A DNA stretch of 51,912 nt from an uncultured Collinsella sp. (GTDB lineage: Bacteria > Actinomycetota > Coriobacteriia > Coriobacteriales > Coriobacteriaceae). Where the stretch lies: NCBI GenBank assembly GCA_900551665.1, contig URWW01000010.1:1-51912 (forward strand), read 5' to 3'. A program made the translations under genes and the position numbers. The notes beneath the pieces are model-generated. The model had not been told where the DNA came from. It saw only the letters and a list, made by a program, of their open reading frames with translations, and made no database searches. Shown here piece after piece: positions 15,237 to 24,688 of the stretch (within the stretch, counting starts at the first letter, position 1; each line of letters begins with the position of its first letter).

Positions 15237-18200
15237 GTAATCGCCGCTCGCCTCGCGATGGGCATAAGGTGCCCATTTGTCGCAAGGTGCTCGTGGCGGC
15301 ACTTTCGTTCTCATTGATCACGGGCGGCGTGCCCGCGTCCGCATGGGCACAAGCTCTCAGCGACGCGCAGGGTGCGCTGGCACAGGCCGCCGCGTCGGCG
15401 TCCGATGCGCAGGAGCTCCGCGCGGACGTCGACGCGGCGGTCGCCGCAGGCGGCCTGGCTGCGGGGGAGGGCCGCGAGGAGGCCATCGCACCTGCGGGGG
15501 ATGCCGAAAAGGGCGAGCAATCTTCCGCGCCGGCACCCGAGCCAGCCGCTCCCGCCCGCGATGATGCGCCTGCTGCTCCAGCTGACGACGCGCCTGCGGA
15601 TGGCGCCGCACCTGCCGCGAGCGCAGACGACCGCTCCGCCCGCGCTGGCCTCGACGCGGATTACATCTACATCCATGACAAGAACGGGTCGGATCCCCGC
15701 AAGATCGGCGTGGGCCAGGAGCTGCGCATCGACGCCACCTATGAAGATCTCGAATGGGGCGACGAGTACGACTTTTCCGACCGCGACTACGAGGGCATGG
15801 CCTTCCAGTGGTACGTGGGCGAGCAGAAGGTCGAAAACGCTTCCGGTGACACCGCCTGGAAGGCCAAGGGCTACACGGCCATTGAGGGTGCCACCAAGCG
15901 CTCCTTCACCGTGCCCGAGGGTCTCGTCGGCAAGCGCCTCGCCGCGCGCGTGGTCAACCCCGGCGGGGGCGTGGTGTGGGTATCTGACTCGAGCGCGCAG
16001 GTGACCGACGGCAAGACCGACCTCGTGCGCGTGGAGCTCTCCGGCAAGGCAAAGGTCGGAGCCACCCTGCACACCACCGCCTTTGAGGAGGGCGGCTGGT
16101 CCGGCGAGCAGGAGGCGACGGCCGGTGTGACGTACCGCTGGCTAGCGGCCCCGAGCGCAACGGACGAGTTCGCCCCTATCCCTGGCGCCACCGGCTCCTC
16201 GCTCACGCTTGACGCCGCGCTGGCCGGCAGCCGCATCAAGGTCGAGGCCACCTCGCGCAACACGGTGGCGTCCGAGGCTGTGGGCCCCGTGGCCGCCGCC
16301 GGATCCGCCGAGAACGAGGCCAAGCTCGCCGCCGCGATCGCGGCGCTCGAGAAGGACGGCTTCAGGGGCTATTATCCTGCGCCCGCGTTCGGTGTCGATG
16401 CCAACCTCAACACCATGATCGAGGCGCGCCTGGAAAAGCTCGGCGTGACCGGCGTCGCGAGCCATGTTGTGAGTTCCGGCATGGAGAAATACGAGCCCGC
16501 GGCCCGCGGTTCGATCGACACCTCGGACGGCGCCTCCAACGGCGATATCGAGTTCTTCTTCCTGCCGCCCGTGGAGCGTACGGGCAGCACCGACTACACG
16601 GTGCTGCGTCGCTTTCAGCCCACGTATCGGCTGACCTGCGGTGATGCGACCGACACCTTCACGCCTGAGCGCACCTCCCAGTTGCCGTGGGACGATGCGC
16701 GTGTGGGGGAGTATCTCACCCGCACCTTTGACAATGTTGAGCTTCCAGCTGAATTCGCCAAGGGCTCCGTTCCCGAAGCCGTCAAGAAGCTCGAGCTGCC
16801 GTTCAAGGCCGTCGACGCACAAACGCGGAAGACCGTTGCAGGCATAGAGTGGACCTCTTCCAATGCCAAGGTCGCCAAGGTGGCCTCCTCGTATAACGCT
16901 GCCTCGGTTTCCTTCACGCATTCCGCCGCACCCACCGACGTGGTGCTCACCGCCACGATCAAGATGGCCGGCGCCTCGGGCGTGTCCGACAAGGTGATCG
17001 CCGTGGAGCGTCCCCTTTCGGTCGAGCCGCGCTCCGACGCCACGGTCGAGGAGATTGAGCGAGAGCTGTCCGCCACGCTCACCAAGGCCAACGCCGACCT
17101 GATGCAGGGCGGCACGCTGAACCCCTCAGCGGTCACCGGCGACCTCAAGCTCCCTACACCCCGAGCGCTCGGCATCGACGGTCGTGTGTGCAAGCTCTCC
17201 TACGAAAGCAGCGATCCCGCGGTGATTCGCATCAACACCTATCGCGGTGTCGTGACACGCACCCTCGAGGGGGAGGAGCCCCGTTCCGCGACCATCACCG
17301 CGCGGCTCGCCTATGAGGACGTGGCCGTTTCACGCGAGCTGGGCACGTTCACGCCTGCCGTGGTCACGAATGCCGAGATTGATGCCGCCATCGACTTCAT
17401 GGGCAGGGTGAAGGCCGGCTACGCCGCAGCGTTGCTGGGTGCCAATGCCTCGCCAGACGAGGTTATGTCTGACCTCGATACCTTCCAGAGCGCCTCTCCC
17501 ACGTCGGACGGCTCCATCACTTGGGCCCGCGCCTGGGCCGACCGTGACTATGCGGGTGTCGTGCCCGTCGATCTGCCCGGTTACGATCCCATGGGCACGG
17601 CGCAGTGGCGCCTCTTCCGTTCCTCGCGCCCGACCGTTGTGGCTCACGAGAACCTGCTCGTCACACAACCTGCGTACAACACCAAGGTCCGCATCGACTC
17701 GATGCTCACCTATAAGGCCTTCGAGTCCCTTGCCGCGGCCCATCCTCAAAATGCCAAGCTCCAGCAGCTCGTCAACCAGCCGGTCAGCGCGATGTTCACC
17801 GTTTTGGGTACCACGGGTGCCGAGAACCCCGAGGCTGGTCGCACACTGACGGTTAATGCGCGCGTGGCCGGCTTGGATGCGGTCAAGGACGACGGCACGC
17901 GCGAGCAGCGCGATTGGATCCCGCTCACCGAGGTGACGCTGCCCGTGGACGAGGGCGCCACCGCCTGGGACGTGTTCGCGGGTCTGCTCGATGAGGCCGG
18001 ATACACCTATACGCTCAACGCTGCGGGGCCAATCAGCATCACCACGCCTGAGGGCGTCACCCTCGATAGCGACTTCAACCAGCCTTACCGATACTGGGCG
18101 TTCTTTATCGATGGCAAGTACGGCCAGGGCGCCGAGGGCGCTGCCACGACCTGCCCGGTCAAGGATGGCATGACCATCGAGCTGCGCTACCTCGACGAGG

Positions 18201-20062
18201 GCGCGACCACGGCGCCGTCTGCGGGCGTGGAGGTCAACCCCGATGCCGAACACCCGAATCTCGACGCTCAGTGGAACGGTTTCATCAACGGCGGCGCGGG
18301 TTCGGTGACCGAAGCCCTAACACCCACGGAGGCCGGCGAGCTCGCATGGGCGGAGAACCTTAGAACTCCGGAGGAGATGGAGACCAAGACGGGCATTTAC
18401 GCCTCCGACCCCCTCATCATCGGTGGAAAAATTTACATTGTCACGGCTTCTTTTCCAAAGCTGTGGACCGCGCGATTGACTTCTGCCAGCCTTGCTCGTC
18501 TGCAAGTCAGAGACCGTGAAACCGGCAAGGTGGAGCGTGAAGTGGCGCTCGGCACCGCCATGAATTCGACCTGCCGTCCCGTGTACGCTGATGGAATCAT
18601 CGTAGTTCCACTTGCAGGCGGCTTTTTGCAGGCTGTTTCGGCCAAGACGCTCGAAACTATGTGGGTTGCGCCGGCGTACACGGAGGGGGAATCTGCGTCG
18701 ACGCTCACTGTGGAGGGCGATTATGTATATGCCCCTACATTTGGCGAGTACCATAGTCAGCTCACCCATTCGGGTTCTGTTCGTCGTTATAACCTGCATA
18801 CCGGAGCGCTTGCCGGCGCTATGGACAATGAAAAGGCTGGATATTACTGGGCAGGCGGAGTGGCGGCTGGCGATTTCTTCGTGATAGGCGACGACTCGGG
18901 CGTGATACGTGTGTTCACGGCTGACCTGACCAATGAGGTATCAAGCATTAAGCTTAGTGATACTTCGATTCGCTCGTCTCTCGTGTATTCGAATGGATAC
19001 ATCTTTGCTGTCACGCACAAAGATGGAACACTTCATAAATTGAAGATCGACGACGCGGGAAAGGTGACGAAGATCGCTTCGGCTCGTTTTGCCGATGAGT
19101 CTACTTCGACACCTGCGATTTGCGGTGGGCGAGCCTTTATTGGCGGTGTGGATGGTGATTATCGCAGCAGGAACGGCGTGCTTGCCGTAATTGACCTGGC
19201 GACCATGAAGGTTCAGAAGATCTTGGCTGCGGACGGGGGGAAGATACCCGGTGAAATCAAGAGTGCGCCCCTTGTGTCCGTGCAGGGCGGTGAGACTTAT
19301 GTGTACTTCACTTTGAACCTGGCGGAGGGTTATCCGTATACGAGCGGTGGATGTCTGTACAGATATCGCCTGGGCGATTCGGAAGCTTCCGTGCTGTTCC
19401 AGCCCGGCCCGGGGCAGATTGAGTTTTGCATGGCCTCGGTCATCTGCGATGAGGAGGGTAACCTCTACTACACCAACGACTCCGGCCATCTGTTTAAGAT
19501 TGCGGGGAACGGTCCTGCGCAGGGTGGCGGTTCCGGCGGCGGCGAGACCGGCGGTGACGGTGGTTCCGGCGACGGCGGCTCCGGAGGCGGTGAGACTGAC
19601 GGCAACAGCGGTCAGACCGGAGGCGGCGAAACCGGAGGCAACGGCAGCGGCGGCCAGACCGACAATGGGGGTCAGGCTGGCGGCGACCATGGCGGCGGTC
19701 AATCCGACTCAAATTCCGGCGCGGGAACATCCGGTGACTCGACCACGGGCAACACGAATTCCGCCGCACCCCCTTCGAAGACCCCGGTGACCGGTTCGGT
19801 GCCGGCGGGCGCCGCGCCCATCGCAAGGGGAGTGTCCGATAAGAAGAACGCCTCTCAGCGCGATGCCGCGGCCGATTCCGATTTTGGTGATAAGTCCCAG
19901 ACGGCAGGGTCCGTGGCTGTTTCCGAGAGTGCGTCGACCGTTGGGGCCAATGCGGCCCATGGCATGTCTCTGCCCGCCCGCGTCGCGGTTGCGGCGGGTG
20001 CCGTCGGCGTTGCCGGGCTGGTGGCGTCGGGCTTGTGGATGGCGCTCTCGCGCCGTCGTTAG
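15227..20062 (+). CDS. Large cell-surface protein: Ig-like domains, DUF4430 (transcobalamin-like) domain, PQQ-type beta-propeller, C-terminal anchor
   Basis: This 1611-aa exported protein lies directly under a cobalamin riboswitch. In order it shows: a signal peptide (about 1-41; KVLVAALSFSLITGG and a cleavage region near SAWAQ); an Ala/Pro-rich disordered region (45-140); two Ig-like modules (about 145-345; FQWYVGEQKV and VTYRWLAAPS); mixed beta domains with bacterial-Ig-type phrases (TSSNAKVAKV); a DUF4430 domain (about 890-990; ATAWDVFAGLLDEAGY and YRYWAFFIDGKYGQGA); a PQQ-like beta-propeller (about 1055-1425; repeats such as GVIRVFTADLT, FAVTHKDGTLHKL); a Gly-rich linker (about 1430-1510); and a C-terminal TM helix (about 1583-1604) followed by RRR. 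The ATG at 15227 has SD GGGGAAGGG. Family knowledge: DUF4430 resembles the C-terminal cobalamin-binding domain of transcobalamin and intrinsic factor. Corrinoid capture at the cell surface is therefore the leading inference. Confidence 0.85.
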   Translation: MIGCNRRSPRDGHKVPICRKVLVAALSFSLITGGVPASAWAQALSDAQGALAQAAASASDAQELRADVDAAVAAGGLAAGEGREEAIAPAGDAEKGEQSSAPAPEPAAPARDDAPAAPADDAPADGAAPAASADDRSARAGLDADYIYIHDKNGSDPRKIGVGQELRIDATYEDLEWGDEYDFSDRDYEGMAFQWYVGEQKVENASGDTAWKAKGYTAIEGATKRSFTVPEGLVGKRLAARVVNPGGGVVWVSDSSAQVTDGKTDLVRVELSGKAKVGATLHTTAFEEGGWSGEQEATAGVTYRWLAAPSATDEFAPIPGATGSSLTLDAALAGSRIKVEATSRNTVASEAVGPVAAAGSAENEAKLAAAIAALEKDGFRGYYPAPAFGVDANLNTMIEARLEKLGVTGVASHVVSSGMEKYEPAARGSIDTSDGASNGDIEFFFLPPVERTGSTDYTVLRRFQPTYRLTCGDATDTFTPERTSQLPWDDARVGEYLTRTFDNVELPAEFAKGSVPEAVKKLELPFKAVDAQTRKTVAGIEWTSSNAKVAKVASSYNAASVSFTHSAAPTDVVLTATIKMAGASGVSDKVIAVERPLSVEPRSDATVEEIERELSATLTKANADLMQGGTLNPSAVTGDLKLPTPRALGIDGRVCKLSYESSDPAVIRINTYRGVVTRTLEGEEPRSATITARLAYEDVAVSRELGTFTPAVVTNAEIDAAIDFMGRVKAGYAAALLGANASPDEVMSDLDTFQSASPTSDGSITWARAWADRDYAGVVPVDLPGYDPMGTAQWRLFRSSRPTVVAHENLLVTQPAYNTKVRIDSMLTYKAFESLAAAHPQNAKLQQLVNQPVSAMFTVLGTTGAENPEAGRTLTVNARVAGLDAVKDDGTREQRDWIPLTEVTLPVDEGATAWDVFAGLLDEAGYTYTLNAAGPISITTPEGVTLDSDFNQPYRYWAFFIDGKYGQGAEGAATTCPVKDGMTIELRYLDEGATTAPSAGVEVNPDAEHPNLDAQWNGFINGGAGSVTEALTPTEAGELAWAENLRTPEEMETKTGIYASDPLIIGGKIYIVTASFPKLWTARLTSASLARLQVRDRETGKVEREVALGTAMNSTCRPVYADGIIVVPLAGGFLQAVSAKTLETMWVAPAYTEGESASTLTVEGDYVYAPTFGEYHSQLTHSGSVRRYNLHTGALAGAMDNEKAGYYWAGGVAAGDFFVIGDDSGVIRVFTADLTNEVSSIKLSDTSIRSSLVYSNGYIFAVTHKDGTLHKLKIDDAGKVTKIASARFADESTSTPAICGGRAFIGGVDGDYRSRNGVLAVIDLATMKVQKILAADGGKIPGEIKSAPLVSVQGGETYVYFTLNLAEGYPYTSGGCLYRYRLGDSEASVLFQPGPGQIEFCMASVICDEEGNLYYTNDSGHLFKIAGNGPAQGGGSGGGETGGDGGSGDGGSGGGETDGNSGQTGGGETGGNGSGGQTDNGGQAGGDHGGGQSDSNSGAGTSGDSTTGNTNSAAPPSKTPVTGSVPAGAAPIARGVSDKKNASQRDAAADSDFGDKSQTAGSVAVSESASTVGANAAHGMSLPARVAVAAGAVGVAGLVASGLWMALSRRR

Positions 20063-20072
20063 GAGGTTTGAT

Positions 20073-20999
20073 ATGGCAGATGATAAGAGGGCCGTTTCGT
20101 CTGAGTCGCCTGCGGATGCCGCGGAGATGTCCTGTCGCGACGTCGTGATGGGCACTCCGGCAGATGAAGGCAGCATGGACGGACGCTCCGATCATCGTCG
20201 AAGAAGGGCCCAGCTTGCGATCGCGGGTGCTTCCCTCGTGCTCGTCTTGGGCTCCGTGGGTTACTTCGCCCTCAATCCCGATGCGATGTCCATGGGCGGC
20301 GACGCCACCTCTGCGCAGACGGGCTCCCATTCGGATGGGGGTACCTCCGATGCCGAGCTGGATGGGGGCGCCTTCGTCGCCCCCGACGCCACTCCGGTCG
20401 AGAGCTCGTCCGAAGATTCGGGAGACCGAGCTTCCAACACCTCGGGTGACAACGGTTCGAAGGGCCAGTCCAGCGCATCCGACTCCGCCGGATCTAACTC
20501 CTCGGCATCCTCGTCCAGCGGCCCTAGTGGGAGCTCCGGTTCTTCGTCTAGCAGCTCCAACGGAAATTCCGGCGGACCCGCGAATGGATCGACCCCATCA
20601 AAGCCCGATTCCGGTGGCGGTTCCTCGCAACAGGGCGGGGGAGGCCAGACCGACAAACCGGCGGGCGGTGGGCAAAAGCCCGCGCCCAAGACCGTGACGG
20701 TCTCCATCTCGGTCGATTCCAGCGCTGTGGGCGGACCGGTTTCCGGCAGCGGCACGTTCACCTTTGAGGCGGGCGCCACGGTCTACGATGCGCTGTGCGC
20801 CTTGGGACTTAGTATCGGTTCGCAAGACAGCATCCATGGAGTGTATGTGAGCTCCATCAACGGGCTGGCTGAGAAGGAGCACGGTGCCTCGAGTGGCTGG
20901 ATGTATGCGGTCAACGGCAAGCTTCCCAACATGGCGTGCAGTGCCTACAAGCTTCGCGATGGTGATTCCATCCAGTGGCGCTATGTGACTGGCCAGTAG
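20073..20999 (+). CDS. Membrane-anchored DUF4430 (transcobalamin-like) protein
   Basis: This 308-aa protein has a 45-residue N-terminal cytosolic segment ending in HRRRR, one TM helix (about 47-68; AQLAIAGASLVLVLGSVGYF), a long Ser/Gly/Pro-rich linker (about 70-205), and a C-terminal DUF4430 domain (about 210-308). That domain includes ATVYDALCALGL, GVYVSSINGL, SSGWMYAVNG and a final GDSIQWRYV. The ATG at 20073 has an AGGAGG SD that overlaps the stop codon of the preceding gene, so the two are translationally adjacent in one operon under the cobalamin riboswitch. It probably displays a small corrinoid-binding domain on a flexible stalk outside the membrane. No BtuFCD-type transporter is encoded next to it. 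Confidence 0.85.
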   Translation: MADDKRAVSSESPADAAEMSCRDVVMGTPADEGSMDGRSDHRRRRAQLAIAGASLVLVLGSVGYFALNPDAMSMGGDATSAQTGSHSDGGTSDAELDGGAFVAPDATPVESSSEDSGDRASNTSGDNGSKGQSSASDSAGSNSSASSSSGPSGSSGSSSSSSNGNSGGPANGSTPSKPDSGGGSSQQGGGGQTDKPAGGGQKPAPKTVTVSISVDSSAVGGPVSGSGTFTFEAGATVYDALCALGLSIGSQDSIHGVYVSSINGLAEKEHGASSGWMYAVNGKLPNMACSAYKLRDGDSIQWRYVTGQ

Positions 21000-21169
21000 T
21001 CTGAACCGAGCGATTGCTGGCATCGAGCTTTTCCGAACGGCGGTTTTGATCTGCTCGATTGGCGGCTTCTCATTGGTGTGGCGCGAGCTATGGATGAGAC
21101 CGCGCGCATGCTTCCGGTGTGTAGCTCAGCGCTGCCGCCCGTCCAGCTCGTCTCTCAAATCCTCAAATG

Positions 21170-21204
21170 AAAACCCCGGAAGACCTGTGGCCTTCCGGGG
21201 TTTT
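21170..21204. terminator. Bidirectional Rho-independent terminator
   Basis: Perfect 13-bp stem AAAACCCCGGAAG / CTTCCGGGGTTTT with A-run and T-run on the two sides. It serves the B12 operon on the plus strand and the EIIA gene on the minus strand. Confidence 0.85.
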
Positions 21205-21244
21205 GCATCATGTGCGGTCGAGCGCGATTGACGTGCTCAGTGTC

Positions 21245-21802
21245 TTACTTGGTGACGATCAGCGGATCGCCGACCTTCACGAGCGGGCGGCCGCCGAGCA
21301 GGGTGCTGGAGGAACCGATCGCGTGGACCTCGTCCAGCTCCTGGGGGTTGCTCAGCACGCAGGTCACGACGTCGTCATGACCTGCGGCCTTGATAGCCTC
21401 GTCGTCGAAGGAGAGGATGGGCTGACCGGCGGAGACGATATCGCCCGCCTCGACATAGCGGATAAAGCCCTTGCCGTCCATGTCGATGGTGTCCAGGCCG
21501 ACGTGGATGAGGACCTTGGCGCCCGTTTCGGACAGGATACCGATGGCGTGGTTGGTGACGGTCACCACGTCAACGCGGCCGGACACCGGGGCGTACACGA
21601 CGTTGCCGACGGGCAGGATGCCGTAGCCCTTGCCGAGCAGGCCCTGGGAGATGACCTCGTCGTTGATCTCCTTTTGGTCGACGAGCATGCCCGAGATGGG
21701 TGCGTAAACGGTGTCCTTGCGAGATGCGAACGTGGCGGAGACGGGGGTCTCGGTGTTCTCGGTGCTGTGGAACACGCTGGTGATACTGGAGAAAAAGCTC
21801 AT
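21245..21802 (-). CDS. crr: Stand-alone PTS EIIA, glucose/Crr type
   Basis: This 185-aa protein is a single EIIA(Glc)-family domain. It shows VYAPISGMLV, PVSGRVDVV, TNHAIGI (the auxiliary His) and VLIHVGLDT (the phospho-accepting His), plus the family end FDDEAIKAAG...PLVKVGD. It receives phosphate from HPr and passes it to an EIIBC partner not encoded in this window. In some bacteria it also controls inducer exclusion. The ATG at 21802 follows GGGAGG. It is monocistronic with its own terminator. Confidence 0.9.
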   Translation of the reverse strand: MSFFSSITSVFHSTENTETPVSATFASRKDTVYAPISGMLVDQKEINDEVISQGLLGKGYGILPVGNVVYAPVSGRVDVVTVTNHAIGILSETGAKVLIHVGLDTIDMDGKGFIRYVEAGDIVSAGQPILSFDDEAIKAAGHDDVVTCVLSNPQELDEVHAIGSSSTLLGGRPLVKVGDPLIVTK

Positions 21803-22029
21803 TGGTTGCCTCCCATTGAGAATGGTGCGCCCCATGCTGCGGCGCACGCGCATATACGGTTATCCTATCCGATTTCGGGTGATTGTATGCCTGCATTTCG
21901 GCCAAGCTGGCATAACCGTGAGATATGTTGCAGTGAATCGGCGAGCGGTCGAATACCGAGAGAAGCTCAGCCGCCATCTCTGCAGGTCGCGCAGTTGCTG
22001 GATGTACTTGATGCCATCCGAAGCGAGAC

Positions 22030-23487
22030 TCACTGCAGCATTTCTCGTTCACGTTGGGCTTTCTTGTAGAAGAAGATGCCAGGGATGTAGGCGATGCAGC
22101 ACAACAGGAGTTGTTGGATGCCCGCAAGCGCCACGGCAACTACGAGGAACACGACCGTGAACGAAGCGAGCGCCAAATCGGTTCCACGGACGCGTTCGGC
22201 GTTTGGATGCTCGGCGTTTCCGACGGCTTCGGGATAGTCCGCCCGCCCCCGCTTTCGCTGCTCAATTCCGAGCTTGACCATATACGCGGCGGCGAGCGTC
22301 CAACTGATGGTGATCGCCGCCGTGCAGAGCGAGTAGGCAAGCTGGTATGCCTCGCTGGATAACATCATCACGATGGTGAGAAGTTGAACCATGGCGCCCG
22401 TGGTGAACAGGCAGACCGTGGGAGCACTGTATGCGTTTAGATGAGAGAACGCTCGGGGCAGCAACTTCATCTGCGCCATACCGCACAACGTCTCGGACGC
22501 CAGCATGGTGAAGGAGAGCCAGGCGCCAAAAATGGAGATGATCAGGCCTGCGGAGATGAACGCACCACCCCAGGGCCCTACGACCAGCTCAAATATGTAG
22601 GGCATCGATGGCGATCCGAGCGCCATGAGCTCCTCGCGCGTGAGGTGCCCGTAGGGCAGGATGGATGCCGCGACGTAAATCGCCACGAGTGTCGTGCATC
22701 CCAGGATGCTGGCGCGGCTCACATCGGACTTGCGTTCGGCGCGGTGGCCCAGCACGCTCGCGCCCTCCATGCCCACGAAGACCCACATCATCACCATGAG
22801 GCAGTTGACGATCTGCCGGGGAATGGGCCCGGGCGCACCCACCACGGTGCCGTTTGCGTTTGCGTACGATGCGCCGTAGAGGTTGTTTGCGACGTTGCCC
22901 CAAAAGTCCGCGGTGAACACGTCAAAATCAAAGACGAAGACCATTGCGATGATGAACGAGAAAATGGGCACGAGCTTGCAGACCATGACGATGGCGTTGA
23001 GCGTGCTCGCCTGCTCCACGCCGCGGTTGACGAGCAGTACGATTGCCCAGTTCAACAGAGAGATGAATACCACGCCCGGAATGGTGAGGATGCCCGCGAA
23101 CGGAGGATAGAAATATCCGATGGCGGTGACGAGCATGACGCCGAACGCAACGTTGCCGATCCAAATCGAGAGCCAGTAACCCCATCCGGAGATGAATCCG
23201 ATGAACGGGCCAAATCCCGCATGGGCGTAAGCCACGATGCCGTCGAGTTCGGGTTTGACGATGGAGAGGCGTCCAAAGGTGGTGGCGAGGCCCATGAAGC
23301 CGATTCCGGTGATGAGCCAGGCGATGAGCGCGGGTCCGGGGGCCGCGGCGGCCGAGACATCCGTGGAGAGAGCGAACACGCCCGAGCCGATTGCCGAGCT
23401 GATGACGAGCGCGATGAGCCCCATGAGGCTGATGCCATGTTTGTGCGGCGTGTCTTGAACGGTGGGATTTGGAGTTGAATCGGACAT
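22030..23487 (-). CDS. APC-family amino-acid antiporter (ArcD-like)
   Basis: This 485-aa protein with about 12 predicted TM helices begins with the APC signature (GISLMGLIALVISSAIGSGV). It also has the PELDGIVAYAHAGFGPFIGF region and a conserved GMEGASVLGHRA loop, as in arginine/ornithine and related basic amino-acid antiporters. Substrate is inferred only at that level; no arginine deiminase genes are adjacent. The ATG at 23487 has only a weak SD (AAGG); an upstream ATG at 23538 would add 17 residues. It is monocistronic. Confidence 0.85.
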   Translation of the reverse strand: MSDSTPNPTVQDTPHKHGISLMGLIALVISSAIGSGVFALSTDVSAAAAPGPALIAWLITGIGFMGLATTFGRLSIVKPELDGIVAYAHAGFGPFIGFISGWGYWLSIWIGNVAFGVMLVTAIGYFYPPFAGILTIPGVVFISLLNWAIVLLVNRGVEQASTLNAIVMVCKLVPIFSFIIAMVFVFDFDVFTADFWGNVANNLYGASYANANGTVVGAPGPIPRQIVNCLMVMMWVFVGMEGASVLGHRAERKSDVSRASILGCTTLVAIYVAASILPYGHLTREELMALGSPSMPYIFELVVGPWGGAFISAGLIISIFGAWLSFTMLASETLCGMAQMKLLPRAFSHLNAYSAPTVCLFTTGAMVQLLTIVMMLSSEAYQLAYSLCTAAITISWTLAAAYMVKLGIEQRKRGRADYPEAVGNAEHPNAERVRGTDLALASFTVVFLVVAVALAGIQQLLLCCIAYIPGIFFYKKAQREREMLQ

Positions 23488-23625
23488 CGTGGAGCCTTGA
23501 ACGTCGTGATGGTCAGAGATGCTATCAGCATAGAGCAACGCCCCGCGCCCTGCCGGATGTCCGGTGAGGGGCGGGGCGATGTCCGCGAACGGTTTGGATG
23601 GGCCTGGTGAGGCCCCGATCGTGGA

Positions 23626-24639
23626 TTACGAGGCCGCGATGTCGCGATGGGCGGGAAGCCCGTGCAGGGCTGTCGCCTCGGTGCACCCGGCGACGATGGC
23701 CGCCTCAAGCGCGCGTGTGGCGACGAGACCGATCAGGTCGAGCGGGATGCGCGCAGACGCATCGGCGCCGAGCGAGCCGCTTGCGAGAACGTAGATGGTG
23801 TCGCCGTCGTTGGTCGTGTGCGTGGGGCGGATGGCGTGTGCATAGGCGTCGGCCGCCATCTGGGCGACCTTGGTGGCCTGCGCTTTGGTGAGGCTGGCGT
23901 TGGTGACGATGCAGGAAATGGTGGTGTTCGTGCGGTCGAGCGGCATGGTGACCTGCTCGCCCATGGCGAGCATCGCCTCTTCCATGTCGACGATCTCGAC
24001 TCCGTCGGCGGTGGCGCGCATGCCGGCAATCGGCTGGAGGGTGGTAGGGTCGACCACATTGCCCACGGCGTTCACGGCAGACACCGCGCCCACCTGCAGG
24101 CTGCCAAGCTGGAAGGCGCGTGCTCCGAGTCCCGACTTCATACAGCGCTCGGGTCCGCCGAGCTTGCCGACGGTGGCTCCGGTGCCGGCGCCCACGCACC
24201 CCTCGGCGAGTGGGAGGCTTTCGGGCGTGATGAGCGCCTCACGGACCGCCATGGCCCCGTCGAAGCTCGTGGGTCGTGCCTGCGAGTTGCCGAATGCAAG
24301 GTCGAACAGGCAGCTCGAACATACGATGGGCACGCGTCCGCAGCCCACGTCGAGGCCGATGCCATGCTTTTCGAGTTCATTGGCGGCGCCCGAGGCGGCA
24401 TCGAGGCCAAAGGCCGATCCGCCGCTCAATACGACGGCGTGCACCTCCTCAACGGTGTTCTCTGGTTTGAGCAGGTCCGTTTCACGCGATGCCGGCGCAG
24501 CCCCGCGTACGTCGACGCCGCCGACGGCTCCGTCGGGCGCGACGATCGCCGTGCATCCCGTTCCACCCGTACGAGCCGTGAAGTGCCCGAACTTGAATCC
24601 GGGAATCTCGGTGATTGAGATGGGGGAGAGCGTGGACAT
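23626..24639 (-). CDS. P1-family (DmpA/NylC-type) N-terminal-nucleophile hydrolase
   Basis: This 337-aa protein belongs to MEROPS family S58/P1. It shows VVLSGGSAFGLDAASG, GCVGAGTGATVGKLGG and the junction DRTNTTISCIVTNASLTKAQ. Family knowledge: these enzymes self-cleave into two chains and expose an N-terminal Ser or Thr. Here the Asn238-Thr239 junction within TNTTIS resembles the NylC type (Asn/Thr) more than the DmpA type (Gly/Ser), so Thr239 is the probable nucleophile. Members act as aminopeptidases, beta-peptidases or amidases; the substrate is unknown. It is transcribed in the same direction as the downstream-numbered maf, from which a long nested hairpin separates it. Confidence 0.85.
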   Translation of the reverse strand: MSTLSPISITEIPGFKFGHFTARTGGTGCTAIVAPDGAVGGVDVRGAAPASRETDLLKPENTVEEVHAVVLSGGSAFGLDAASGAANELEKHGIGLDVGCGRVPIVCSSCLFDLAFGNSQARPTSFDGAMAVREALITPESLPLAEGCVGAGTGATVGKLGGPERCMKSGLGARAFQLGSLQVGAVSAVNAVGNVVDPTTLQPIAGMRATADGVEIVDMEEAMLAMGEQVTMPLDRTNTTISCIVTNASLTKAQATKVAQMAADAYAHAIRPTHTTNDGDTIYVLASGSLGADASARIPLDLIGLVATRALEAAIVAGCTEATALHGLPAHRDIAAS

Positions 24640-24688
24640 GGTGTCTCCTATCCATTTGCTGAGGCTTACGATACATGATGCTGCCTGA

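Noticed and set aside
19770..19830. Sortase motif (TPVTGS) near the end of the 1611-aa surface protein
   Set aside because: Not a canonical LPxTG and about 70 residues before the TM helix; the protein is more likely held by the C-terminal helix itself.
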